NCBI GenBank assembly: GCA_002314685.1 | Contig: DCHB01000067.1 | Coordinates: forward strand, 1 to 9,756 | DNA: 9,756 nucleotides | From: Clostridiales bacterium UBA1763 | GTDB lineage: Bacteria; Bacillota; Clostridia; Oscillospirales; Oscillospiraceae | Direction of reading: 5' to 3' | Part shown: positions 1-6,114 of the stretch, piece by piece | How the letters are laid out: the number at the start of each line of letters is the position of its first letter | How positions within the stretch are numbered: position 1 is the first letter of the stretch | Translations under genes and position numbers: made by a program | The notes under the pieces: model-generated | What the model was told of the DNA's origin: nothing | Database searches by the model: none | What the model saw: only the letters and a program-made list of their open reading frames with translations

Positions 1-59
1 CCCACGGCGTATTTGCCCTCCCGTGCGGGGTGAAGCACATCATTCATATTTACAAGCAT
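1..59 (-). CDS. Class II fructose-bisphosphate/ketose-bisphosphate aldolase, N-terminal fragment
   Basis: Only the first 19 complete codons are in the window; the rest lies beyond the left edge. The readable residues are MLVNMNDVLHPAREGKYAV, followed by a probable Gly. This matches the usual opening of class II (zinc-dependent) ketose-bisphosphate aldolases: a short strand, then an amphipathic helix, then a KYAVG-type motif. Known family members cleave fructose-1,6-bisphosphate, tagatose-1,6-bisphosphate or related keto-sugar phosphates into two triose units in the cytoplasm. The ATG lies 3 nt after the stop of the upstream PfkB kinase. Its AGGAGG ribosome site (67-72) sits inside the end of the kinase gene, so the two are probably translationally coupled. 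The metal ligands and substrate-specifying residues are not visible, so the substrate is unknown. IolJ-, GatY- or FbaA-like roles are all possible. Confidence 0.75.
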   Translation of the reverse strand, partial: MLVNMNDVLHPAREGKYAV

Positions 60-62
60 AGC

Positions 63-1175
63 TCAGCCTCCTGCGGTTTCCCAGCCGCCGTCAATTCTTG
101 CTTTAAGCTCCTCAATGGGCACAAGCCCGCCGAGGGCATCGTATGAGGTCACACAGCAGGCGCCCTCCGCCGCCGCAAGCTCCGCACACTCCTTGGGGGT
201 GTAGCCTCTGAGCACGGCAGTCAGATACGCCGCGATGCTCGCATCGCCCGCACCCGTTGCGGAACGGACGCACTCGGGCACAAAGCAGGGCTGTATGCCC
301 TCTTTATCTGCCCACGCATCGGCGTCTATTGCAAGCCGTGCGCCCACATTGAGCATTTTCTCCTTGTCGGCGGTTTTATACACCATGCCCGCCGCGCCGC
401 ATTTTATGAGCACGGCACGACAGCCCATGCTGAGTGCCTTTGCCGCGAGGGGCAGGGCTTCCTCTTCAAGCTTTAGCCCCTCGGTCATATCCCCGCCTCG
501 GTCAAGGCGTTCAAATCGGGGCTTATCGAGCATGAAGCAAAGCTCCTCAAAGGAGGGCACGAAAATATCAACATAGGGCAGTACGCGGCTCAGTATCTCC
601 TGCCAATCTGCCTGACCCGCCTCGGAGCTCGGGTCCACCGCCGCCATGTCAAGGCTCGTGGCAATTCCGTGCTCCCTCACGCGGCGAAGCATCGCTTCAA
701 GCTCACGCCCGCCGTCCGAGTACATTCTCTTCATAAGCGGCGGATAGCCGAAGTGAAATAGCACCGCGTCATCCAAAGCCGCCTCGGGAATATCCGCGGC
801 GGAAAAGCTGTCGTTTGCTCCCGTGCAGTGGAGAAAAATTCTGTCGTTGCCCGGGATTGCGAGCACAACGGAATAAGAGGTTGCACTGCCCGCGTCCTCT
901 ATGAGTCCGCCGACTCCGTATTTTTCCGTCAGTGCCTTGACCATGCCGCCGAAGCTGTCCTTACCGATTTTGCCCAAAAGCCTGACCTCGTTGCCGAGAA
1001 GCTTCAGCGCAAGCCCCGTGTTTGCGGCACTGCCGCCCGTGTGCACCTGCGCGGCATCCGTGTTAATGAGCTTGCCCGGGCGCAGAAGCTCGGAAATCTC
1101 CTGCTGAGTTCCCGCAGGAAAAACAGGGGTAATATCAAGGCAGATATGCCCTGCCGCTATAACCGTGTTTGCCAT
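63..1175 (-). CDS. PfkB-family carbohydrate kinase
   Basis: This 370-aa ribokinase/PfkB-type kinase transfers phosphate from ATP to a sugar or sugar phosphate in the cytoplasm. Visible motifs are the N-terminal GHICLD strand (9-14), the substrate-side GGSAANTG motif (47-54), a PSFEEL segment (207-212) at the usual PNxxE position with Ser in place of Asn, and the C-terminal ATGAGDA anion hole (306-312) with Asp311 as the expected catalytic base. At 370 residues it is longer than the usual 300-330. The extra length appears to lie around 220-240 and 268-300. The ATG at 1175 follows a GGGAGAGGG ribosome site. It is third in a minus-strand operon, 17 nt after the 90-aa membrane protein and 3 nt before a class II aldolase. 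A kinase directly before an aldolase suggests phosphorylation then aldol cleavage of a keto-sugar. The substrate (fructose-, tagatose-, inositol- or sulfosugar-derived) cannot be settled from sequence. Confidence 0.9.
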   Translation of the reverse strand: MANTVIAAGHICLDITPVFPAGTQQEISELLRPGKLINTDAAQVHTGGSAANTGLALKLLGNEVRLLGKIGKDSFGGMVKALTEKYGVGGLIEDAGSATSYSVVLAIPGNDRIFLHCTGANDSFSAADIPEAALDDAVLFHFGYPPLMKRMYSDGGRELEAMLRRVREHGIATSLDMAAVDPSSEAGQADWQEILSRVLPYVDIFVPSFEELCFMLDKPRFERLDRGGDMTEGLKLEEEALPLAAKALSMGCRAVLIKCGAAGMVYKTADKEKMLNVGARLAIDADAWADKEGIQPCFVPECVRSATGAGDASIAAYLTAVLRGYTPKECAELAAAEGACCVTSYDALGGLVPIEELKARIDGGWETAGG

Positions 1176-1192
1176 GGCTTTCCCTCTCCCTT

Positions 1193-1465
1193 TTATTCCT
1201 GCCCGTCTTCATCGTCCCCGTCCGCGGGGAAGCTCGGCTTCTCGTAGTGTCCGCCTATGAAGGCGTAGAGGCACAGTGCAACTATGGCAGTGCCCGCAAC
1301 TATGAAAAATATGCTGAAAATCCAGAGCAGGGCGTGATTTGCGTCGCCCATGTCCCCCGTCAGAATCTGATACGCCTGATACACGAGGTAGCCGCCCACA
1401 ATAAGCCACAGCGTCAGCGAGGTCTGATTGTGTCGCTCAAGAAATCTGTTAAGCTTTTCTTTCAT
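1193..1465 (-). CDS. Small membrane protein with two predicted transmembrane segments, function unknown
   Basis: I do not recognise this 90-aa protein as a named family. It has a short charged N-terminus (MKEKLNRFLERHNQ), a hydrophobic stretch at about residues 16-36 and a second at about 45-69. A strongly acidic tail (PADGDDEDGQE) follows. This predicts an integral membrane protein with two helices, so both ends would lie on the same side, probably the cytoplasm given the basic N-terminus. The start is supported by an AAAGGA ribosome site at 1474-1479. It begins 13 nt after the stop of the 129-aa gene and ends 17 nt before the sugar kinase, so it is almost certainly cotranscribed with both. 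No catalytic motif is visible. A structural, accessory or regulatory membrane role is possible, but nothing in the sequence chooses among these. Confidence 0.75.
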   Translation of the reverse strand: MKEKLNRFLERHNQTSLTLWLIVGGYLVYQAYQILTGDMGDANHALLWIFSIFFIVAGTAIVALCLYAFIGGHYEKPSFPADGDDEDGQE

Positions 1466-1478
1466 ATTCCTTTTCCTT

Positions 1479-1868
1479 TCAGAAGCTGAAGGGCTTTGTG
1501 CGAAAGCCCGTGGCTATGCCCTCATATTCTCCCACCTCGAAGCAAAAATCGGGGTGCGCCTCATTCCATTTACCGCACAGAGCATCGGCGAAATGCCTTG
1601 CCGCAGGTGTGCCGAAGCCGTATGCCGCAGGGCAGAGATACACGCAGAAAAAGCTTCTTAAATCGAAGCATTTTGCTTTTCTGCCGAGCCTGCGGCGAAG
1701 CTCATTTTCCGTAAAATCCATAATCTCGCTCACGGCGCGGTCTATGCCGTCCTCGGTCATATCGGCGAAAAATTTTTCGCTCTCCGCCTTCAGCCTGCCG
1801 TATGCGGCGGCGTAGTCCTCGCGGTTAAATTGCCGAAGATACTCGGTGTAGTCATATAAAAATTTCAT
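1479..1868 (-). CDS. Hypothetical protein, 129 aa, first gene of the kinase-aldolase operon
   Basis: I do not recognise a family. The chosen start is the ATG at 1868, because AAAGGAGAA at 1872-1880 lies at the correct distance. An upstream in-frame ATG would add 21 residues, has no ribosome site and runs into the promoter. The protein is soluble-looking and mostly helical, rich in aromatic and charged residues (MKFLYDYTEYLRQF opening). A Lys/Arg-rich stretch lies at about 75-84 (ELRRRLGRKAK), followed by a Phe/Cys/Tyr-rich segment (FFCVYLCPAAYGFG) at about 89-102. There is no signal peptide or clear membrane helix. The C-terminal half (FGTPAARHFADALCGKW) might form a small alpha/beta fold. 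It is the promoter-proximal gene, 13 nt before the two-helix membrane protein. Its link with the kinase and aldolase rests on operon position only. Confidence 0.75.
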   Translation of the reverse strand: MKFLYDYTEYLRQFNREDYAAAYGRLKAESEKFFADMTEDGIDRAVSEIMDFTENELRRRLGRKAKCFDLRSFFCVYLCPAAYGFGTPAARHFADALCGKWNEAHPDFCFEVGEYEGIATGFRTKPFSF

Positions 1869-1871
1869 GCC

Positions 1872-1880
1872 TTCTCCTTT
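1872..1880 (-). promoter_or_regulatory. Ribosome binding site fixing the start of the 129-aa gene
   Basis: On the minus strand AAAGGAGAA ends 3 nt before the ATG at 1868, with the AGGAG core about 5 nt away. It decides the start in favour of 1868 over the in-frame ATG at 1931. Confidence 0.75.
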
Positions 1881-1917
1881 GCGTCGGGCGAAAACTTGAT
1901 GCCATAAATTCCTGCTG

Positions 1918-1943
1918 ACATTATACAACATTAAACGACATTA
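1918..1943. repeat. Three ACATTA direct repeats with a 10-bp period; possible operator
   Basis: ACATTA begins at 1918, 1928 and 1938. The 10-bp units are GACATTATAC, AACATTAAAC and GACATTAACG, so flanking bases are partly conserved too. The first copy overlaps the TATAAT of the minus-strand promoter. The inverse, TAATGT, occurs once more at 1971-1976, next to the plus-strand -10 box. One-helical-turn spacing suggests binding by a regulator that docks repeatedly on one DNA face, such as a response regulator. No regulator is known here, and the region is AT-rich. Confidence 0.4.
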
Positions 1944-1949
1944 ACGCAA
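1920..1949 (-). promoter_or_regulatory. Probable sigma-A promoter of the minus-strand kinase-aldolase operon
   Basis: Reading the minus strand, a perfect TATAAT -10 box lies at 1925-1920. A weak TTGCGT -35 box lies at 1949-1944, with an 18-bp spacer. It would start transcription around 1913 and leave a leader of about 45 nt before the ATG at 1868. The -10 box is convincing; the -35 box matches only the first three consensus bases. The phased repeat overlaps the whole promoter. Confidence 0.5.
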
Positions 1950-1953
1950 GGTG

Positions 1954-1981
1954 TTGACAAGCTTAACAAATAATGTATTAT
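1954..1981 (+). promoter_or_regulatory. Sigma-A promoter of the GDSL hydrolase gene
   Basis: A perfect TTGACA -35 box (1954-1959) is followed after 16 bp by TATTAT (1976-1981). Transcription would begin near 1988, giving a leader of about 47 nt before the ATG at 2035. The -35 box lies 11 bp downstream of the phased ACATTA repeats, so a regulator bound there could affect both divergent promoters. Confidence 0.65.
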
Positions 1982-2034
1982 TAACTATATACGAATTTTA
2001 TCGTCTATACTCAACACGAAAGGAATATTTGCAA

Positions 2035-3150
2035 ATGAAAAGCTCTGCAAAAAAGCTTCTCTCCCTGCTGCTTACACTCGTAATGCTGTCCTCACTGGCG
2101 GTATCCGCCTTCGCAGAAACGAAAACCTTTGAAAACTATCTTATGATAGGCGACAGCATTGCCATATATCACGACGAGCCGACAGTCGCCGACAAGGACA
2201 AGGTTCATTACGTACAGACCACGGACCCCTATCGGGCTTTCCCCGGCACCTATTCGGATTTTCTTAAAACCGAGCTCGGCATCAAGAACATCTGCTCCTG
2301 CGGCTATGCAGGCTGGAGAGTGCAGGAGGCATTGCTCGCACTCGGCGGCACCGACTACACTGCCGACTATATGTTTAACTACGGCGGCGACAGTGTAAAG
2401 CGTATTTCCACAATGTCGCCGATCTATATCAGCGCACTTGAAAACGCCGACCTCATAAGCATAAACCTCGGCTCAAACAACCTGATTCAGGCTTTTGTTT
2501 ACGCTCTTTACACCGCCTTTGAGGTTGACGGCACCGCCTTTGAGGGCTCTGAGTACGATGTTCAGGTGCTTGAGTATATAAACGAGCTCAAGGCTGACTC
2601 GAGCGATGCTGAGGCTCTTGCAAACCTCCTTCTCGCTCTTGAATACACCCAGCGCGGCACCGTTCTTCTGAAGAACGCGCTTAAGATGATGCCGCAGGCT
2701 ATTGTCGAATTTGAAAAGAGCATAAACGAGCTGTTTTCGATTATCTATGAAAAGAACCCCGACGCAGACGTGCTTGTCATCGGTGTTTATAACCCCATCG
2801 CCGAGCTCATCAATCACACCATTGAATCCAATATCACGCTCAGCGAAAACGGCAAGACTCTCACCTCTGCCACCGCAACCCTGCTTGAGCAGACTGTCGA
2901 GCCCTATGTCAGCGCAATGAATCTCTATCTGCGCAGTGGCTGCAGCTATTCAAGCAAGTATGTCTATGTTGACGTTACAGGCGTTGACCTGACGGGTAGC
3001 GGAGACGGCGTGCATCTCGGAACTGTCGGTCATCAGTATTACTGCTCACAGCTTAAGGCGGCTATCGACACCCATTTCGTCACCGATGCCGTCCCCGCAA
3101 CAAAAACCTACTCTCCGCTGAGCAAGCTGTTCAGTCTCTTCAAAAAATAA
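2035..3150 (+). CDS. Secreted SGNH/GDSL-family hydrolase
   Basis: This 371-aa protein is probably exported. It has a basic start (MKSSAKK), a hydrophobic core at residues 8-24 and a likely signal peptidase I site after AFA (27). The mature part opens with the SGNH block I motif MIGDSIA (37-43), Ser41 being the expected nucleophile. Block II-like GYAGW (90-94), block III-like NLGSNN (144-149, Asn148 oxyanion) and block V DGVH (324-327, Asp324 and His327) follow, so the catalytic set is intact. Family members hydrolyse ester bonds of lipids, acetylated polysaccharides or similar substrates. A helix-rich insertion of about 85 residues (150-235) separates blocks III and V. ATG 2035 is chosen because AAAGGA lies at 2019-2024 and the signal peptide starts there; a longer frame from GTG 1951 would overlap the promoter. 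It is monocistronic. There is no lipobox, LPXTG or cell-wall repeat, so release or loose surface association is likely. The substrate is unknown. Confidence 0.88.
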   Translation: MKSSAKKLLSLLLTLVMLSSLAVSAFAETKTFENYLMIGDSIAIYHDEPTVADKDKVHYVQTTDPYRAFPGTYSDFLKTELGIKNICSCGYAGWRVQEALLALGGTDYTADYMFNYGGDSVKRISTMSPIYISALENADLISINLGSNNLIQAFVYALYTAFEVDGTAFEGSEYDVQVLEYINELKADSSDAEALANLLLALEYTQRGTVLLKNALKMMPQAIVEFEKSINELFSIIYEKNPDADVLVIGVYNPIAELINHTIESNITLSENGKTLTSATATLLEQTVEPYVSAMNLYLRSGCSYSSKYVYVDVTGVDLTGSGDGVHLGTVGHQYYCSQLKAAIDTHFVTDAVPATKTYSPLSKLFSLFKK

Positions 3151-3163
3151 AATGATATATGCG

Positions 3164-3206
3164 CGGTCCCGAGGCAATATTCAAACCTGCCTCGGGGCCG
3201 TTTTTT
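3164..3206 (+). terminator. Intrinsic terminator after the GDSL hydrolase gene
   Basis: A 13-bp stem (CGGTCCCGAGGCA at 3164-3176 with TGCCTCGGGGCCG at 3188-3200, one G-U pair) encloses an 11-nt loop. Six T residues (3201-3206) follow. It begins 14 nt after the stop codon and isolates this gene from the peptidase cluster. Confidence 0.92.
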
Positions 3207-3231
3207 CTGTATAGTAATCGGAGCAAATGTG

Positions 3232-3240
3232 TGATATAAT
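3232..3240 (+). promoter_or_regulatory. Extended -10 promoter of the C39/M20/SDR cluster
   Basis: TGATATAAT at 3232-3240 is a perfect extended -10 element (TGnTATAAT). Only a poor -35 match (TAGTAA, 3212-3217, 17-bp spacing) lies upstream, as is usual for extended -10 promoters. Transcription would start near 3247, about 39 nt before the ATG at 3286. It lies just downstream of the preceding terminator. Confidence 0.65.
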
Positions 3241-3285
3241 GCTGAAAACAGCAGATTATTTGCGAACACACGGAGAACAACGCTT

Positions 3286-4067
3286 ATGAGCGACTCGAAC
3301 AAGGACTGCAAAGCCGAAAGCACGGCTTCGATGCCGCAGATGCACACGATCCCCATGCCCGAGAGCATTAAACTGCGCTCGAAAACCGACGGTGCCTCAT
3401 CGTATCAGGGCAAGGTCAATCACCCGACTCGAGGTACTATAAGTTTAACGACTACTACAATATGACGAGCGATGAAACCCTGCATATTCTGACGCACTTT
3501 GAGACCTATCAGCAGACCACGGAATATACCTGCGGTGCGGCAAGCGCGCTCATGGTGCTCAATCACATGGGTCAAAGGCAGTACAACGAGGATGTGCTCG
3601 GCGCCTTGATGGAGACGGCACCTCATGTCGGCACAAGCGTTGAAAATATGGCTGATTTCTTCGATGTCATCGGCTGGAGCGTTTTCTGCCACGCAGACAC
3701 CCGCCCTCTCTGGCACTCGGAAAAGGATTTTGAGCGAGCAATAATCGAGCTTATCGACAGCGGCATTCCGCTTATCGTTGACTGGCTCGACTGGGAGGGG
3801 CACTGGGCAGTTATAATAGGCATAGATACCTGCGGCACGGAAACTCCCTACGATGATGTGCTCATTTTTGCGGACCCCTACGATGTCACGAGTCACTATC
3901 AGGACGGCTATGCAATTTTCCCGCTGGCGCGCTTCTTCGGAATGTGGAAGGAGGGCTGCTGTTCAAGAAAGACAGAGCCCTATGCTCAGCCCTTCGTGCT
4001 GGCATACCCGCCCGAAAAGGACTGCTTAGTATGTCAAAGCATTGAACAGCTCCGATACAAAAAATAA
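3286..4067 (+). pseudogene. C39-type papain-like cysteine peptidase, apparently frameshifted near the 5' end
   Basis: The gene should start at ATG 3286 behind GGAGAA (3272-3277). That frame reads MSDSNKDCKAESTA... to YQGKVNHP, then degenerates to a Thr-rich tail and stops at 3463. The peptidase domain is in another frame, open from 3372 to 4067. Upstream of its first ATG (3462) it already reads DSRYYKFNDYYN, and that ATG has no ribosome site. Adding one C to the CCC run at 3423-3425 would join the parts into a 260-aa protein. Counting from ATG 3462, the catalytic set is intact: Cys24 in YTCGAAS, His114 in EGHWAVIIG and Asp138 in FADPY. This is the C39_2 pattern of peptidases and related transferases. 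No signal peptide or membrane segment is visible, so it is likely cytoplasmic. The M20D gene follows after 34 nt. The break could be real, an assembly error or, less likely, recoding; a shortened active protein from 3462 remains possible. Confidence 0.7.
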
Positions 4068-4085
4068 GTTTTCCCTATGCTCTTT

Positions 4086-4104
4086 AGAGGTGGAAGGACA
4101 CTTG
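4086..4104 (+). promoter_or_regulatory. Ribosome binding site and TTG start of the M20D amidohydrolase
   Basis: AGAGGTGGAAGG (4086-4097) precedes TTG at 4102 by 4 nt. The protein then begins NIYNEIRGLAEKY, the expected opening of the family. An in-frame TTG at 4042 lacks such a site and would lie inside the preceding gene. Confidence 0.65.
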
Positions 4105-5283
4105 AATATTTATAACGAAATCCGCGGACTCGCGGAGAAATACAAGGATTATACAGTTCAAATTCGCAGAAAAATTCATGAGCACCCCGAGCTGAGCCTG
4201 CAGGAGCACGAAACTGCGGCACTTATTCGCCGCGAATTAGACAGCATGGGCATAGCGTGGAAAGCCATAGGCGAAACGGGCACTGTCGGAATTCTGCCCG
4301 CAAGCGAGGCGGGCGGCTGTACCGTGGCTCTGCGCGCGGATATTGACGCTTTGCCCGTTTGCGAGGCGACGGATTTGCCCTTTGCCTCGAAGGAAAAAGG
4401 CAAAATGCACGCCTGCTGTCACGATGCCCACACCGCCATGCTCTTGGGTGCCGCAAGGATTTTATCGTCTTTGGAATCGCGTCGTAATACCGTCGTATTT
4501 TTGTTTCAGCCCGCAGAGGAGCTCGGAGTCGGCGCGAAGCTTATGCTTGAAAACGGTGTACTCCGCGGCGTTGATGCCATTTACAGCTCGCATATCTGGC
4601 CCGATGTTCCCGCAGGGCAGATTTGCCTGCAGTCGGGACTGCTCATGGCAGGTGCCGACAAGTTCCGTATTCGCGTTATCGGAAAGGGCGGGCACGGCTC
4701 TCAGCCCGAGCGCTGTCGAAATCCCCTGCCTGCCTGCACCGCTATCGCCGACGGTATTCATCAAATCAAGTCGCTGTCAATAAGCGGAGACATCCCCTCG
4801 GCGCTGACCGTCGGCTATCTGCAGTGCGGCACGGCACAGAACACAATACCCGACTTCGGCGAGCTGGGCGGCACACTTCGCTGGCTTGACGGCAAGGCAA
4901 GACAAACTGTGCTTGACCGTATTCAAAGGCTCGCAGACTCCGCTTGTTCAATGTACGACTGCACCGCCGAGCTTGAGTTTACAGACCTGTGCCTGTGCGT
5001 TGTCAACGATGAGCACTGCGCAGAATGTGCCGAGGATGCCTTGTCTGCAATGTACGGCGAAAGCTCGCTTGCAAAGGGCTATCCGCCCGTGCTTGTCGGC
5101 GAGGATTTCAGCTATTACTGTGACAAGCTTCCGTCCTTTTTAAGCTGGATAGGCTGCGGTCACGAGGGACAAAGCATCGGACTGCACAGCCCGAGCATCG
5201 TGCTCGATGAGGCTGTGCTCGAAAAAGGCACGGCGCTGTACGCCGCATTTGCCTGCGGCTATAATAAGCAGAACGAAAAGTGA
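4102..5283 (+). CDS. M20D-family amidohydrolase (N-acyl amino acid / hippurate hydrolase type)
   Basis: This 393-aa cytoplasmic metallohydrolase should cleave the amide bond of N-acyl amino acids or similar conjugates using two metal ions. Motifs in order are HEHPELSLQE (26-35), ALRADIDALPV (76-86), MHACCHDAHTAMLLGAA (102-118), FQPAEELGVGA (135-145), SSHIWPDVPAG (162-172), GGHGSQPE (196-203) in the dimerisation domain, GEDFSYY (333-339) and LHSPSIVLDE (361-370). Expected ligands and catalytic residues are Cys105, His107, Glu139/Glu140, His164 and His362, all present. The first metal motif has Cys106 where the family usually has Gly (HACGHD), placing two cysteines together. Length is normal. 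The start is TTG 4102. It lies 34 nt after the C39 gene and 21 nt before the SDR gene, so they probably share a transcript. The acyl group and amino acid preferred are unknown; hippurate, indole-acetyl and N-acetyl-diaminopimelate substrates all occur in relatives. Confidence 0.9.
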   Translation: MNIYNEIRGLAEKYKDYTVQIRRKIHEHPELSLQEHETAALIRRELDSMGIAWKAIGETGTVGILPASEAGGCTVALRADIDALPVCEATDLPFASKEKGKMHACCHDAHTAMLLGAARILSSLESRRNTVVFLFQPAEELGVGAKLMLENGVLRGVDAIYSSHIWPDVPAGQICLQSGLLMAGADKFRIRVIGKGGHGSQPERCRNPLPACTAIADGIHQIKSLSISGDIPSALTVGYLQCGTAQNTIPDFGELGGTLRWLDGKARQTVLDRIQRLADSACSMYDCTAELEFTDLCLCVVNDEHCAECAEDALSAMYGESSLAKGYPPVLVGEDFSYYCDKLPSFLSWIGCGHEGQSIGLHSPSIVLDEAVLEKGTALYAAFACGYNKQNEK

Positions 5284-5304
5284 AATAACGAGGGAGAGAA
5301 TAAT

Positions 5305-6114
5305 ATGGCAAGCTATGATTTATCGGGAAAGGTAATAGTTATTTCGGGCGGCACGAAGGGTGTCGGCAGACTTATTGCGGCAGAATACGCAAAGGCGGGC
5401 GCAAGGGTCGTCATAGGCGGACGAGATGAGGCGGCGGCGAAGAAGGCGATTGAGGAAATCGAGAGCTTCGGCACAGAGGGGCTGTTTGTTAAAACTGACC
5501 TGTTAAAAGCCGCCGATTGCAGAAATCTGTTCGACGAGGCGTACAAAAAGTTCGGCAAAATCGACGGCTTTTTCAACTATGCGGGCGTGACACCCGTGTC
5601 ACCACTTGACACCTGCGACGAGGAAACCTTTGACCTCGTAATGGATGTAAACTTCCGCGCGGCATTTTTCTGCTGTCAGCAGGCGATTAAATATATGCGC
5701 GAGGGCGGAGGCGGCTCAATCGTCCTCACGGGCTCTCCGCACGCATGGGGCGGCGAAAAGGACAGGGCGGCTTATGCCTGCTCAAAGGGCGTGCTCATGA
5801 CGCTCATGGAGCATATCGCCAAAAACTACGGCGAGGATAAAATCCGCTGTAATTATCTCGCGCTCGGCTGGACGCCCACAGACGGTGAGGTCGCTCTCCG
5901 CGTTTCGCAGGGCTCGAGCGAGGAGGAGCTCCGCCGCGAGGCGGCAAAGGTTATTCCCATAGGTCGCATGAACGAGAAGACCGACTATGTCGGCATACTG
6001 CTGTACCTCATGTCCGATGACGCCTTTATGATGTCGGGCAGTACGCTTATGACGACGGGCGGTTGGTGGATAGGCACCTCGGTGCAGAACAAAAACAACG
6101 CTACGATAAAATAA
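5305..6114 (+). CDS. SDR-family NAD(P)-dependent oxidoreductase
   Basis: This 269-aa classical short-chain dehydrogenase/reductase interconverts an alcohol and a ketone with NAD(P)(H) in the cytoplasm. It shows the cofactor loop GGTKGVG (15-21), GGRDE (38-42) at the end of the second strand, a TD pair (64-65), NYAG (91-94) where NNAG is usual, Asn116 in the DVNF segment, Ser144 in TGSPHAWGG, and Tyr157/Lys161 in YACSK. The Asn-Ser-Tyr-Lys tetrad is intact. The usual PG motif after the active site is replaced by LGW (187-189), and the C-terminal consensus DGG is TGG (251-253). Arg40 after the second strand would suit NADP, but this is a guess. ATG 5305 has AGGGAG at 5291-5296. It is the last gene of the cluster, overlapping its terminator. 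Sequence alone cannot separate sugar, steroid, acyl or amino-alcohol substrates. Confidence 0.9.
   Translation: MASYDLSGKVIVISGGTKGVGRLIAAEYAKAGARVVIGGRDEAAAKKAIEEIESFGTEGLFVKTDLLKAADCRNLFDEAYKKFGKIDGFFNYAGVTPVSPLDTCDEETFDLVMDVNFRAAFFCCQQAIKYMREGGGGSIVLTGSPHAWGGEKDRAAYACSKGVLMTLMEHIAKNYGEDKIRCNYLALGWTPTDGEVALRVSQGSSEEELRREAAKVIPIGRMNEKTDYVGILLYLMSDDAFMMSGSTLMTTGGWWIGTSVQNKNNATIK

Noticed and set aside
1869..1931. Upstream ATG at 1931 for the 129-aa gene
   Set aside because: No ribosome site precedes it and it lies within the promoter -10 region. ATG 1868 has AAAGGAGAA at the right spacing.
1951..2034. An in-frame upstream extension of the GDSL hydrolase starting at GTG 1951
   Set aside because: It overlaps the TTGACA/TATTAT promoter, has no ribosome site, and would place 28 residues ahead of a clear signal peptide.
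3241..3252. GCTG-AAAA-CAGC short inverted repeat just after the -10 box of the C39 cluster
   Set aside because: A 4-bp stem is too short to be meaningful as an operator or attenuator without supporting evidence.
3403..3465. Programmed -1 ribosomal frameshifting to express the C39 peptidase
   Set aside because: No X XXY YYZ slippery heptamer lies in the needed frame at the overlap and no clear downstream stimulatory hairpin is seen. A one-base loss in the C run explains the data more simply.
4042..4101. TTG at 4042 as the start of the M20D amidohydrolase
   Set aside because: It would lie inside the preceding gene without a good ribosome site. TTG 4102 has a strong site and matches the family N-terminus.
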